A stretch of 53,709 bases of DNA from Acidobacteriaceae bacterium (GCA_025355505.1 JANXZM010000105.1:1-53709); one strand, 5' to 3'; counted from the stretch's first letter, positions 9,297-20,295 are shown. Numbers and translations are program-made. Notes: generated by a model from the letters alone, not told the origin.

Positions 9297-10151
9297 ATGG
9301 GCAACAGGAAGAGATTTTTCACGATTGGCCTTGTACTGTGCCTGGGATGGCTGTTGCCGCAGGCTTCGTTTGCCAGGAAGAACAAAGAGTTTCTGCCGAG
9401 CGATAAGCAAGAAGCTGTGAGCTGGGTGGAGGAGGGCCTCGCATGGGGTCACAAGGACATTAAGGTTACCGATCAATACGTCCTTTATACCTTAGAGGAT
9501 GGCAAATACAGTTTTGGCATCGCCCTGGCGCGCATCGCCTGGACCAAGTTCTCCAATGAAACGAGTGGAAGATATGTGATGGCGCGAGTCACGTGGCAGG
9601 ACTATGCCCATGACACTCCGGATTATGTGCAGCGTCCATACTACCGTGGCGGCGAAACCAAGGATGAGAAGCTGAAGGCGGGTCTGGACTTCCTGGCCGC
9701 TGCCGCGCGCCAGCAGACGAAGGCGCAGATGGATTCGAAGTTCGAGCAGTTCAAAGCGCCGGCGAAGTCGTGGCGTGAGGCGTCCGCCAAACCCGCGATG
9801 CCAGAGTCCGCGCGTGAACATCAAGTGCTGGCTGAGTACGCTTTCAAAGAGAAAGATACGGACAAGGCCATCAAGGAATACTCGGCAGCCCTGGACATCT
9901 TTCCGACCTGGCCGGAAGGGCAGTTCAATCTGGCTACGCTGGCGGGAGAAAAGAAATTCTACGAAACCGCCATCTTCCACATGAAAGAATACCTGGAACT
10001 GGTTCCCGAGTCAAGCGACGCGCTGGCGGCGAAGGACAGCGTCATTATCTGGAAAGACAAGGTAGCCTCGTTGTACGCGGCGGCGGACGCGAGCAATGGT
10101 TCGTCCACGCAACTGAAGAACGTGTCCCTGTTTGGGAAGAAGGCAAAATAG
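9297..10151 (+). CDS. Exported TPR-repeat protein
   Basis: 284 residues. The N-terminal signal peptide (about 1-24, cleavage after ASFA) is followed by an uncharacterised domain and at least two TPR motifs in the C-terminal half (about 175-260: EYAFKEKDTDKAIKEYSAAL and ATLAGEKKFYETAIFHMKEY). TPR proteins scaffold protein-protein contacts; the partner here is unknown. The start at ATG 9297 follows AGGAG at 9283-9287. It is convergent with the next gene. The fold is clear, the function is not. Confidence 0.8.
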   Translation: MGNRKRFFTIGLVLCLGWLLPQASFARKNKEFLPSDKQEAVSWVEEGLAWGHKDIKVTDQYVLYTLEDGKYSFGIALARIAWTKFSNETSGRYVMARVTWQDYAHDTPDYVQRPYYRGGETKDEKLKAGLDFLAAAARQQTKAQMDSKFEQFKAPAKSWREASAKPAMPESAREHQVLAEYAFKEKDTDKAIKEYSAALDIFPTWPEGQFNLATLAGEKKFYETAIFHMKEYLELVPESSDALAAKDSVIIWKDKVASLYAAADASNGSSTQLKNVSLFGKKAK

Positions 10152-10179
10152 CGGTTGGTGGTGCGTTAAGATTTCGAAG

Positions 10180-10225
10180 GAGTTCGTAGTTCCGCCCGAG
10201 GAGGCAAGCCACGAGCTACGAACTC
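10180..10225. terminator. Possible bidirectional terminator / repeat between convergent genes
   Basis: GAGTTCGTAG (10180-10189) pairs with CTACGAACTC (10216-10225), a perfect 10-bp stem around a 26-nt loop, placed exactly between two convergent genes. On the minus strand no long T run follows, so termination is inferred. Confidence 0.4.
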
Positions 10226-10228
10226 AAA

Positions 10229-11248
10229 CTACTGTTTTTCCCGTTTCTGCAGATCCGCGGGCTGGCCGGTTTTTGGTTGTGCTTCTTTTGGGTCCGGTTT
10301 CCACGCCCCTGCGTTGGCGGGCGCGGCAGGGTTCACGCCGAAATCCCACACATAGAGGTTCATTCCTTCTTTTCCCAGCAACTCGGCGACGGCGTATTCG
10401 CCCGCTACCAGAGGTTCGGTGGGCGTGATTTTCACCCAGCCTCCGGTCATGGGGGTGACGGTGGACGCGACAAAACGCTCGTCGGTTTTCATCTTTCCGG
10501 TGACCGCGATCTTGACGGTGCCAGCAACGCGTTTGCCGCCTTTGACCTGGATACGAATGATCTTGAAGCGCTCGGTGGGCGCAAGCGGCAGCGGCTCGCC
10601 AGTGGCGGTCTGCACAGTGGCGGGCGCGCCATGGTTTGCGTCAATAAGATTTGCGTCGATGTTGATGTAGAGAGAAGGTACGGTGGTGTGTGCCTGAATC
10701 TTGGCATGCGCTTCGGGGAGTTCAATGGTTTGCTTGACGCCGGCCAGCGGATTGATCGCCGCCCGCAGAATGTTCGACTTGGTGTTCTTCTCCAGTTCGC
10801 CGCCGGATTGCTGGAGTTCGGACAACTGCGGCTGATTCTGGTAGGTATCGAGCAGGAAGATGCCGCCTTCGTCGGGAAGGCGCAGACCGGGCGCGACCTG
10901 GGGTGAACGGGCTTGTTCGGCTTTGCGTTCGGCGTCGAGTTCCTTGTCGAGTTCGACCGCTTCCGGAGCGAGCTTATCTTGCTGGCGGCCTTGCTCAAAC
11001 TTATCGGTGGCGTCCCAGTCAATCAGCGATTTGGGGATTTCCTCCCATTCGCCGCGCTCGGCGCTGAAATAGCGGACGCGGTCGCCGTGAGTTTCGTACT
11101 TGGTGGCGGACTGGTAGGAGCCGTCTTTGAGGATGAGGCGGCGGGGTTGGGTTTGGGCGGGAGCGGGAAGCTCCTGGGCTAGTGAAAAGACACCTAACGC
11201 CAGGATTGTTGCCGCGACCAGGCCCGCCTTGGTGAGGAATGATTTCAT
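10229..11248 (-). CDS. Secreted protein of unknown function
   Basis: 339 residues with a clear signal peptide (about 1-24, cleavage after SLA). A short domain near 36-70 (RRLILKDGSYQSATKYE) looks like the small beta-domain often seen after signal peptides in acidobacterial proteins. An acidic/Lys-rich helix (about 85-115) and a C-terminal beta-rich domain (about 165-310) follow. The C-terminus is Pro/Lys-rich. No catalytic motif is recognised. It is convergent with the TPR gene and shares the strand with ppc downstream of it on the window. Probably periplasmic or surface-located. Confidence 0.7.
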   Translation of the reverse strand: MKSFLTKAGLVAATILALGVFSLAQELPAPAQTQPRRLILKDGSYQSATKYETHGDRVRYFSAERGEWEEIPKSLIDWDATDKFEQGRQQDKLAPEAVELDKELDAERKAEQARSPQVAPGLRLPDEGGIFLLDTYQNQPQLSELQQSGGELEKNTKSNILRAAINPLAGVKQTIELPEAHAKIQAHTTVPSLYINIDANLIDANHGAPATVQTATGEPLPLAPTERFKIIRIQVKGGKRVAGTVKIAVTGKMKTDERFVASTVTPMTGGWVKITPTEPLVAGEYAVAELLGKEGMNLYVWDFGVNPAAPANAGAWKPDPKEAQPKTGQPADLQKREKQ

Positions 11249-11387
11249 ACCGCCGAATATTATCGGTCTTTTCCCGTTCTCGCGCTTCTGAAAGGTTGGA
11301 TGCGGTCGGGCGTTCCGCTTATCGCGAAGAAATTGGGAAGGACGGGAGAGGGTGCCCGTCTCTCCATTTCGTCTGTGTGAGTGCCCT

Positions 11388-14189
11388 CTATCCCGTGTTG
11401 TGCAGGCCGGCGGCGATGCCGTTCATGGTGGCGCCGATGGCATAGTCCAGGGCCGAATCTTGAACTGTGGCAATGGCCGAATCCGTCATGGCGGCACGCT
11501 TGCGGCACAACAGATCAACCTGAATCAGGCTGAGCGGATCGACATAGGGGTTGCGCAGGCGCACGGATCGAGAGAGGACCAAATTCCTTTCCAGCAACTC
11601 TTGCTGGCCGGTGACCGTGAGAATAAGGCGGCGGGTGCGCTCGAATTCCTGACGCAACATTTCATAGACGCGGTCGCGCAGCGCGGTGTCGGTTACGAGA
11701 TCCGCATAAAGCCGGGCGATGGCGAGGTCGGCTTTGGCCATGGCGATTTCCACATTGCGAACCATGCTGGCGAAGAGCGGAAAGCCGCGCATCATTTCGC
11801 CCAGCTGTCCGGCGTTGGCGGCGCCGCGCCCCGCGAAGCGATCGAGGGCATAGCCAACTCCGAACCACGCGGGCACGGCGTGGCGGCTTTGCATCCAGCC
11901 AAAGACCCAGGGGATGGCGCGCAGGTCATCCAGGCTGCGACTGGCGGTGCGGCGTGCGGGGCGGGAGCCGATGCGGGCGTGTTCCAGTTCATTCACCGGC
12001 GTGGCCTGCTCGAAATATTCCAGGACCTCCGAATTTTCCGCGATGTGTTTGCGGTAGAAAGTAAAAGCGTCGGCGGACATTGCCTCCATCGCCTCATCCC
12101 ATCGCTGCTTGGCCTCGGGCGCGGCTGGCGTCGGCATCGTGAGAGCTTCGAGGCAGGCGGCAATCATAATTTCCAGATTCCACTCCGCGAGCACCGGGTC
12201 GGCATATTTCCAGCTCAGCACTTCTCCTTGCTCGGTGATGCGAATCGCGCCTGAGAAATCTCCTGCAGGTTGCGCGAGGATGGCGGCGTGAGTGGGGCCT
12301 CCGCCGCGGCCGACCGTGCCGCCGCGGCCGTGGAAGAGACGCAGATTCACTCCACACTCGCGCGCGGTCTCATGCAAGTTGTGCTGCGCTTTGTGCAACT
12401 CCCATGTGCTGGTCAGCATGCCTCCGTCTTTATTCGAGTCGGAATAGCCGAGCATGACTTCGTGGGTGCGTCCCCAGGAGTCGAGGAGCGGCTGGTATTC
12501 GGGGGCCTTCCACACTCGGCGCATGACGGTGGGGGAGGAACGCAGCGCGTCGATCGACTCGAACAGGGGCACAGGCATCAGGCCGGGATCGCCGCTGCTG
12601 GCCGCTACGGAGACTCCGCCTAGCGCGGCAAGCCGGACCACAGCGAAAATGTCATGTTCGGACTGCGTATTGCTGATGACGAAATTGCGGATGGCTTGGG
12701 CGGAGTGGGTCTTCTTTAATTCGGCGATGGCGCGGAAGGTCGCAAGAAGTTCAACTGACGAAGCGGAGCGGTCCACCTGGAGGCGCGTGGCGGCTGGCGA
12801 CGGACTGTCCACGGATGCCAGCTCCACGAGCGCTTGCGACTGTATGCGGGCGTGCTGGCGAATGTCGAGCGCGTGCAGGTGAAAGCCGAAGGTGCGCACT
12901 TTATGCAGAAGAGGCGAAACGAGTTCGGCCAGGCGCTGGCCATGATTGGCGCAGAGGCTGTCGCGGATGAGAGCGAGGTCTTCGGAAAACTGCTCGGGCG
13001 ACTTGTAGGCGTGTTCGTGTTTTGACGAATTGCGGCTGAAACGTAAACGGGCGATCAGATATTCGAGGAAGTGGCGGTAGAGTTCGGCCTCGGTGATCTG
13101 TTTCCAGCGGGAATACTTTTCGCCGAGTTGTTGTTCATATTTGCGAGCGCGCTCGGCGAGGGCGTCCGATACTCCGATGCGGCGGGTGGACATACTCAAT
13201 TGCCCGATCAGGCGAGTGGTTTCGGCGATGTAGTGGTCGATGACTACGTGGCGGGCCATGCTGATGGCGGCGCGCGTGGAGTCGGCGGTGACGAAGGGAT
13301 TGCCGTCGCGGTCGCCGCCGATCCATGAACCAAAAGACAATGAACCGAAAGTGAGCATGTCGGGAACTTCGCTGTCGGCGCCGTAAATATCGCGGAGGGA
13401 TTCTTCGAGTTCGGCGAAGAGGCGCGGGAGAGTTTCGAACAGAACCATGGGAAAGTAGTCGAGGCCCATGTGAATTTCGTCGCGCACGGTTGGCTTGTTG
13501 AGGCGAACCTCGTCCGTCTGCCAGAGGGCGGTGATCTCAGCGAGGATCAGCGATTCGTATTTGCGAGCGTCGGAATCGGAAAGCGGCAACTGGTCGAGCT
13601 GCTCGAGGTAGCTGGCGATGCGGCGGCGCTTCAGCCGGATCGTATGGCGCGTGATTTCCGTCGGGTGCGCGGTGAAGACGGGCGTCACCTTGACCTTGCG
13701 CAGCGCGTCGAGCATGGCGCGGGCGAAGACTCCGGCGGACTTCATGCGGGCGAGAGTGCCGCGGAAGGAGCCGTCCACGGGAGTTCTACTGGCCAGCAGG
13801 TGGGCAGCACGGCGCCGGCGCTTGCGATGGTTAGTTTCGGCGAGGTTGGTGAGTTCGAAATAGATGGCGAAGGCCTTGGTGACCCGGTAAGCGTCTTCGA
13901 TGGACAGGGCGCTGACAATTTCGCGAGCTCGGGCCATCAGACTGTGGTCGAGTTCGAGCTTCGAAGTGGCGGGTTGCTCGCGGTGCTGGATCAGCAGGCG
14001 GCGCAACTGCTCGACGACATCGAAAAACGCTGCGCCTTCCTGCTCGACCAGCACACGGCCCAGCAGAATGCCTAGCGAGCGGACATCGCGGCGCAGAGGA
14101 AGTTCTTTCGCCGGATCGGCGGTGTCGGCCGTCAATTCGGCGAGCCGCGCGGCGGGAGCGGTATCGCTCCAGAGGGGATTGTCGAGCAT
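11388..14189 (-). CDS. ppc: Phosphoenolpyruvate carboxylase
   Basis: Carboxylates PEP with bicarbonate to oxaloacetate, replenishing the TCA cycle. At 933 residues it has the normal family length. Signature motifs are present: FTAHPTEITRH with the catalytic His, GYSDSNKDGG, and FHGRGGTVGRGGGP with the catalytic Arg. It ends in the family's ...NGIAAGLHNTG. The start at ATG 14189 has no Shine-Dalgarno, but TAAAAT lies 6 nt upstream on the minus strand (14200-14195), suggesting a leaderless or nearly leaderless message. It stands alone in its transcription direction. Confidence 0.97.
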   Translation of the reverse strand: MLDNPLWSDTAPAARLAELTADTADPAKELPLRRDVRSLGILLGRVLVEQEGAAFFDVVEQLRRLLIQHREQPATSKLELDHSLMARAREIVSALSIEDAYRVTKAFAIYFELTNLAETNHRKRRRRAAHLLASRTPVDGSFRGTLARMKSAGVFARAMLDALRKVKVTPVFTAHPTEITRHTIRLKRRRIASYLEQLDQLPLSDSDARKYESLILAEITALWQTDEVRLNKPTVRDEIHMGLDYFPMVLFETLPRLFAELEESLRDIYGADSEVPDMLTFGSLSFGSWIGGDRDGNPFVTADSTRAAISMARHVVIDHYIAETTRLIGQLSMSTRRIGVSDALAERARKYEQQLGEKYSRWKQITEAELYRHFLEYLIARLRFSRNSSKHEHAYKSPEQFSEDLALIRDSLCANHGQRLAELVSPLLHKVRTFGFHLHALDIRQHARIQSQALVELASVDSPSPAATRLQVDRSASSVELLATFRAIAELKKTHSAQAIRNFVISNTQSEHDIFAVVRLAALGGVSVAASSGDPGLMPVPLFESIDALRSSPTVMRRVWKAPEYQPLLDSWGRTHEVMLGYSDSNKDGGMLTSTWELHKAQHNLHETARECGVNLRLFHGRGGTVGRGGGPTHAAILAQPAGDFSGAIRITEQGEVLSWKYADPVLAEWNLEIMIAACLEALTMPTPAAPEAKQRWDEAMEAMSADAFTFYRKHIAENSEVLEYFEQATPVNELEHARIGSRPARRTASRSLDDLRAIPWVFGWMQSRHAVPAWFGVGYALDRFAGRGAANAGQLGEMMRGFPLFASMVRNVEIAMAKADLAIARLYADLVTDTALRDRVYEMLRQEFERTRRLILTVTGQQELLERNLVLSRSVRLRNPYVDPLSLIQVDLLCRKRAAMTDSAIATVQDSALDYAIGATMNGIAAGLHNTG

Positions 14190-14194
14190 GGAGT

Positions 14195-14200
14195 ATTTTA
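14195..14200 (-). promoter_or_regulatory. Candidate -10 box immediately before ppc start
   Basis: TAAAAT on the minus strand ends 5 nt before the ppc ATG, so a normal start point 6-7 nt downstream falls at the start codon. I see no good -35 hexamer at the usual distance. Confidence 0.35.
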
Positions 14201-14276
14201 GCGGAAGGAAGTCATCTCTCGACGTTGACAGAGGTTCGTCTGGTCTCTACGTTTAAGAGTCGGGTAATAAATACAG

Positions 14277-14879
14277 ATGCATGGATCGAGACGAGCGCTC
14301 TACGGTTGCACCCTCGCCATAATGTTGGTAGGGATTTCGTGGTATCTGTCAGGTCGTGATTTTAGGGCTCTCCAGGACGGGTTGTCGCGCCGGTTTCGCG
14401 ACCGGGGCCGCGTGACCTTCGGGGTTATTAAAAACCTCGGCAACAATGAGACTGACGATTTAACACGGCAAGCGCTCGCCAAGGATGCCAAGACCAGTCT
14501 TAAAGAAGCACATAACGCTGTGCTCACGAGCGAGGACTCGAAGGTTGCGGCAATTCTTGATGCCTATCTAGCGAATGAGGAGTATGTGCGAAAGATCGTG
14601 CCACTTGGGCAGCAGTACATCGAAGCCTCAAAAGAGGCGCTGGATACGGTAAAGGAATTGAGCCGTCTGGACAAGAAAGCTGCCCAGTCCGCCATAGCGC
14701 AGGTAGCGTCAGACAACGAAAAGCAAAAACCACAATTCGAGCAACTGCTTCAGAATGGGAGTGAGGCAGAGCTTGAGATGAAAAACTGTGAAGAAGATGG
14801 CGGTAAGTATTTCGAGTCGCCTCCTGCGCCGTCGGAGGGGCTGAATAAATTATGCCGGGCACCAACAACGCCGAGGTGA
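14277..14879 (+). CDS. Hypothetical protein with N-terminal membrane helix
   Basis: 200 residues, family not recognised. The N-terminus is basic and followed by a hydrophobic helix (about 8-24), either a membrane anchor or an uncleaved signal. The rest is mostly charged helix (Lys/Glu/Asp-rich, about 60-170) that could form a coiled-coil bundle. It starts at ATG 14277 with no clear ribosome site. It is divergent from ppc, with 87 bp between starts, and convergent with the small gene at 14940. Confidence 0.55.
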   Translation: MHGSRRALYGCTLAIMLVGISWYLSGRDFRALQDGLSRRFRDRGRVTFGVIKNLGNNETDDLTRQALAKDAKTSLKEAHNAVLTSEDSKVAAILDAYLANEEYVRKIVPLGQQYIEASKEALDTVKELSRLDKKAAQSAIAQVASDNEKQKPQFEQLLQNGSEAELEMKNCEEDGGKYFESPPAPSEGLNKLCRAPTTPR

Positions 14880-14939
14880 GCGTCATAGTGTTGTCCCCAA
14901 TCCCAGACGATCCGATCGCCTAACGCAGGCCCAACGAAA

Positions 14940-15182
14940 TTAAGCTACGTTTGGGGTACTAGGGTCGTAACCCGCGTCGATCTTCTGCTGTCCCATCCGC
15001 AGGCCGGCCTCAAGCGCCTCGGTGTCGCTTTTGAACAGTTGATCTGACTCGAAATGCGTTACATTGATGTGTCCGCCCTTGTGTGTCTCGATGTCAAAAT
15101 GAACTGTGAACCTAGTGCCGACAGATTGAATTGACGTAGCTTCAATCACATGCTTATTGTGTGTTTTTCTTATCCTGATCAT
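14940..15182 (-). CDS. Small hypothetical protein (DUF6566-like)
   Basis: 80 residues. Its pattern (basic N-terminus, a beta strand, an HFES-type motif near 45, then SDTEALEAGLRMGQQKIDAG) resembles short proteins in which a conserved helix ends in a GxxxxxxxID motif, as in DUF6566. No function is known. The start at ATG 15182 has only a weak ribosome site. It is convergent with the 14277 gene and divergent from pyrG. Confidence 0.5.
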   Translation of the reverse strand: MIRIRKTHNKHVIEATSIQSVGTRFTVHFDIETHKGGHINVTHFESDQLFKSDTEALEAGLRMGQQKIDAGYDPSTPNVA

Positions 15183-17203
<2,021 letters not shown>

Positions 17204-17205
17204 AC

Positions 17206-17254
17206 CATTGAGACATTGAATCATTGAGTTATTCAATGATTCAATGCCTCAATG
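17206..17254 (+). repeat. Near-perfect 49-nt hairpin abutting the kdsA start
   Basis: The left arm (17206-17227, starting CATTGAGACATTGAATC) and right arm (17233-17254) pair at 21 of 22 positions around the loop GTTAT. The hairpin begins 3 nt after the pyrG stop and ends 5 nt before the kdsA ATG, filling the whole gap. It is built from ATTGA/TCAAT units, and one more CCTCAATG unit supplies the kdsA start codon. Confidence 0.9.
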
Positions 17255-17259
17255 CCTCA

Positions 17260-18108
17260 ATGACCTTATCCTTCCAAATCGATAACGTTCGCGTCGGCGC
17301 CGGCGATCTGTTTCTCATTGCCGGGCCGTGTGTGATTGAGAGTGAAGAGCACGCGCTGCGCATGGCGGAGATCATCAAAGGCGTGGTGCGTTCGCTGAAT
17401 ATTCCGTTTATCTTTAAGGCGTCGTACGACAAGGCGAACCGCACGTCGATCCGCAGCTATCGCGGGCCGGGGATGAAGGAAGGCCTGCGCATTCTGAAGA
17501 GAGTCAAAGATGAAGTACACGTTCCGGTGCTGACCGATGTGCATCAGGTGGCCGACGTTGCCGCAGTGGCCGAGGTGGTGGACGTGTTGCAGATTCCGGC
17601 ATTCCTCTGCCGGCAGACCGATTTGATTGTGGCGGCGGCGCTGAGCGGGCGTCCGGTGAACATCAAGAAGGGGCAGTTCGTTTCGCCCTGGGACATGAAG
17701 CACGCCGTCGCAAAATGCCGCGATGCCGGGAATAGCCAGGTTTTTGTGACCGAGCGTGGTTCGAGTTTCGGCTATAACAATCTGGTGGTGGACATGCGTT
17801 CGCTGGCCATCATGCGCAAGTTCGCGCCGGTGGTGTTTGACGCGACGCATTCGGTGCAGTTGCCGTCGGCTTCCTTCGGCGATGAGGATCAGCCCGCGGT
17901 GAGCGGAGGCCAGCCTGAGTTTATCCCGGTGTTGTCGCGAGCGGCGGTGGCGGCGGGGGTGGACGGCGTGTTCATGGAAGTCCACGACAATCCAAAGGAA
18001 GCGAAAAGCGACGGCGCAAACGCGCTCGACACGCGCAACTTGCGCGGCCTGCTCAAAGAATTGCAGGCGGTGAAGAAGGCTGTGGACGCGGCGCACGCGT
18101 CACCGTAG
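17260..18108 (+). CDS. kdsA: 3-deoxy-8-phosphooctulonate (Kdo-8-P) synthase
   Basis: Condenses PEP with arabinose 5-phosphate to Kdo-8-phosphate, the first committed step to the LPS sugar Kdo. 282 residues, normal length. Family motifs: [15 protein letters not shown] near the N-terminus, [12 protein letters not shown], the PEP-site region PVLTDVHQ, and [13 protein letters not shown] 17260 is chosen because the family begins just before it; the longer reading from TTG 17224 only translates the repeat. There is no Shine-Dalgarno: the region that should hold it is the right arm of the hairpin at 17206-17254. It probably forms an operon with pyrG (56-bp gap). Confidence 0.96.
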   Translation: MTLSFQIDNVRVGAGDLFLIAGPCVIESEEHALRMAEIIKGVVRSLNIPFIFKASYDKANRTSIRSYRGPGMKEGLRILKRVKDEVHVPVLTDVHQVADVAAVAEVVDVLQIPAFLCRQTDLIVAAALSGRPVNIKKGQFVSPWDMKHAVAKCRDAGNSQVFVTERGSSFGYNNLVVDMRSLAIMRKFAPVVFDATHSVQLPSASFGDEDQPAVSGGQPEFIPVLSRAAVAAGVDGVFMEVHDNPKEAKSDGANALDTRNLRGLLKELQAVKKAVDAAHASP

Positions 18109-18122
18109 CTTCATTCTCCGAA

Positions 18123-18136
18123 TCTGCTACCATTTC
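18123..18136 (+). promoter_or_regulatory. TCTGCTACCATTTC motif, candidate extended -10 (channel gene)
   Basis: The same 14-mer occurs upstream of kdsD (20436-20449). It contains TGCTACCAT, which reads as an extended -10 element (TG-N-TANNAT). Here it lies 24 nt before the ATG at 18161. Confidence 0.4.
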
Positions 18137-18160
18137 CGCGTCATCTGAATCTGATCGCAT

Positions 18161-19315
18161 ATGCATTGGTGGGCATCGATCGCCGGCATTGTTCTGATCT
18201 TCATCATTCTGATGGATGCGTTTGAGACCGTGGTTTTACCGCGGCGCATCAAGCGCAGTTTCCGTATCGCGTCCTGGTTCTACAAAAATACCTGGGGCTT
18301 CTGGACCAGAGTAGGGCGGCATCTCAAGTCCGCGAACCGGCGCGAAGGGTTCCTGGCGTACTTTGGACCGTTGTCGCTGATCGTGCTGCTTGGCTTTTGG
18401 GCGCTGGGATTGATTTTTGGATTCGCCTGCGTGCAGTACGGACTGGGCGAACATCTAACGCTGGGCAATGAAAAAATCACGTTTGGGAAAGTGCTCTATC
18501 ACAGCGGCGAAACGTTTTTCACGCTGGGCTATGGGGACATCACGCCGAATAACGCGGTTGCCCGCGCCCTCGCCGTGATGGAAGCGGGCATGGGCTTCGC
18601 GTTTCTTGGAGTTGTGGTCGGATATTTGCCGGTGATCTACGGTTCGTTTGCCACGCGCGAGGTTGAAATCTCGCTGCTCGATGCGCGCGCCGGGTCACCG
18701 CCTAGCGCGGCCGAGTTTCTGAGCCGGCTGGGTTGCTGTCCCGATCAGACGGTGCTCGACGATATTTTTCGTGACTGGGAGCGCTGGTGCGCCGAGTTGC
18801 TGTCGAGTCACATTTCCTATCCGGTACTGGTTTTCTTCCGGTCGCAGCACAGCAATCAATCCTGGTTGAGCGCGCTGACGACTATGCTCGATGTCACGTC
18901 GTTGGTTATGACTGGAGTGGACCGCATCCACTCGGACCAGGCGAAGCTTACGTTCGCCATGGCGCGGCACGCCGCCGTAGATCTGGCCCAGGTGGTAAAA
19001 GCGGAATACAGTCCACATGACGCGGGAAGGCTCACGGCGGCAGATTTGGCGCGGCTGCGGGCGGAGCTCGCGCAGCATGGGGTGACTCTCGTCGTTACTC
19101 TAAACGATGGTGCCGACGCGTCAGAACGGCTGGCAGAACTTCGCGTCCTCTACGAACCTTATCTTCAGTCGCTCGGCCGCCGGCTGTTGATGACGCTGCC
19201 ACCGTGGATCCACGCGGATCGCAAGAAAGATAACTGGCAGGGCGGTCCTTGGGACGGTGCGATCCAGGCGCGGGCGCTGGAACATCCGGGCCGACCGGCC
19301 GACGATCACTTCTGA
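18161..19315 (+). CDS. Potassium-channel family protein with unrecognised C-terminal domain
   Basis: 384 residues. Membrane helices lie at about 5-22, 68-92 and 133-160, with the selectivity filter TLGYGDITP (121-129) before the last one, the two-helix Ion_trans_2 pore plan. The cytosolic part (about 165-384) does not show the Rossmann GxGxxG of an RCK/TrkA-N domain; it looks helical, with an Asp/Arg/Trp-rich region near 205-215. K+ conduction is likely, but what gates it is unknown. Its ATG at 18161 lacks a strong ribosome site. It lies 52 bp after kdsA but seems to have its own -10 element. Confidence 0.85.
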   Translation: MHWWASIAGIVLIFIILMDAFETVVLPRRIKRSFRIASWFYKNTWGFWTRVGRHLKSANRREGFLAYFGPLSLIVLLGFWALGLIFGFACVQYGLGEHLTLGNEKITFGKVLYHSGETFFTLGYGDITPNNAVARALAVMEAGMGFAFLGVVVGYLPVIYGSFATREVEISLLDARAGSPPSAAEFLSRLGCCPDQTVLDDIFRDWERWCAELLSSHISYPVLVFFRSQHSNQSWLSALTTMLDVTSLVMTGVDRIHSDQAKLTFAMARHAAVDLAQVVKAEYSPHDAGRLTAADLARLRAELAQHGVTLVVTLNDGADASERLAELRVLYEPYLQSLGRRLLMTLPPWIHADRKKDNWQGGPWDGAIQARALEHPGRPADDHF

Positions 19316-19412
19316 ATCGGGTGGGCGTGCCGGTTGAGGTTGTTGATGTAATCGTGATTTTGCGTCAACAAGGCGCGGCCAGGATGGACGGAGCACGGCG
19401 TCGGGGGAAGAG

Positions 19413-20039
19413 ATGGGGTTGCAGCGATTCATGGCGGCGCAGTTGCGGCGGCCGAAGGGCTGGTTCGGCGCGTTTGTAATGAGTTGTTTTCTGAATCGAG
19501 TCAACGGACAAATCATCGATCGAACGCTCACACTGCTGGATGCGAGGGCAGAGCACAGCGTTTTGGAGATTGGATTCGGCGGTGGCTCTGCACTATGCCG
19601 TCTCGCTAAAGAGGCGGGCAGCGGCGTGGTCACCGGCGTGGATATTTCGCCTGAGATGATCTGTCAGGCGGAGCGACGATTCCGCCACCAGATCGAAACC
19701 GGCCGGTTGCGCGTGCAACTTGGGGACGTTACTCATCTTCCATTTGGCGATGGCGTTTTCGACCGCGTGTTCACGATCAACACTATCTATTTCTGGCCCG
19801 ATGCGCTGCAAGGCCTGGGTGAGATCTACAGAGTTCTCAAGCAGGATGGCCTGGCGGCCATTTCCATTCGGTCGAAGGAGAAGATGAAGGAACATGCCGT
19901 AACCAAGTATGATTTTTGTCTCTTCTCGGCAGACGACGTTGCCCGTCTGATGGGTCAAGCTGGGTTCCGCGAGATTCGCGTAGATCATCGCGACAAAGAC
20001 AAATGGTACGACCAGGTGATTGTTGTCGGATCGCGCTGA
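19413..20039 (+). CDS. Class I SAM-dependent methyltransferase
   Basis: 208 residues. The SAM-binding motif I VLEIGFGGGS (about 50-59), the acidic motif II in VTGVDISPEM (about 75-84) and post-motifs around GDVTHLPFGDGVFDRVF mark a Methyltransf_11/UbiE-like Rossmann fold. The substrate is not evident. The start at ATG 19413 follows GGGGGAAGAG. It follows the channel gene on the same strand with a 97-bp gap, and may be a separate unit within the Kdo-region cluster. Confidence 0.88.
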   Translation: MGLQRFMAAQLRRPKGWFGAFVMSCFLNRVNGQIIDRTLTLLDARAEHSVLEIGFGGGSALCRLAKEAGSGVVTGVDISPEMICQAERRFRHQIETGRLRVQLGDVTHLPFGDGVFDRVFTINTIYFWPDALQGLGEIYRVLKQDGLAAISIRSKEKMKEHAVTKYDFCLFSADDVARLMGQAGFREIRVDHRDKDKWYDQVIVVGSR

Positions 20040-20091
20040 CCAGTGATTTCCCCGCATCTGGTAAAGCACGCGTGATTACAAGCGGAACTCC

Positions 20092-20295
20092 CTATGGATC
20101 GCTCAGCAGGCAATCCAGCCCATTGCAGTCTGGCTGCTTCCGCTGAATGGATTCTAAATACCTGGTCACATTTTCCACGCGCATATTGCCTAAGTCCCGA
20201 TCAAACTCGAGCTCGTGGAAAATCGGTCCCCAAATCGGCATCTCTTTCGAGCCGTGTGCGGGGAGGAGATCGTCTCGGCCAAAGATGATGATGGT
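20092..20295 (-). pseudogene. Cytochrome c gene remnant (C-terminal fragment)
   Basis: The minus strand reads LPAHGSKEMPIWGPIFHELE followed by DLGNMRVENVTRYLESIQ, typical of the C-terminal half of small exported c-type cytochromes in this phylum, with Met as the distal heme ligand in the MPIWGP motif. A stop codon (20298-20296) directly precedes the fragment and no start codon fits. About 60 bp further upstream, in another frame, lies a heme-attachment motif CYACH (20371-20357), also followed at once by a stop. Together they suggest one cytochrome c gene decayed by deletion and frameshift, now overlapping the 5' region of kdsD. Confidence 0.65.

Noticed and set aside
17206-17264. CRISPR-like or IS-end repeat at the pyrG-kdsA junction
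   Set aside because: It is a single hairpin built of ATTGA units, with no spacers, no regular spacing and no transposase nearby.
20094-20288. Plus-strand open frame of 64 codons upstream of kdsD
   Set aside because: The opposite strand encodes a recognisable cytochrome c fragment over the same bases, which explains the openness better.
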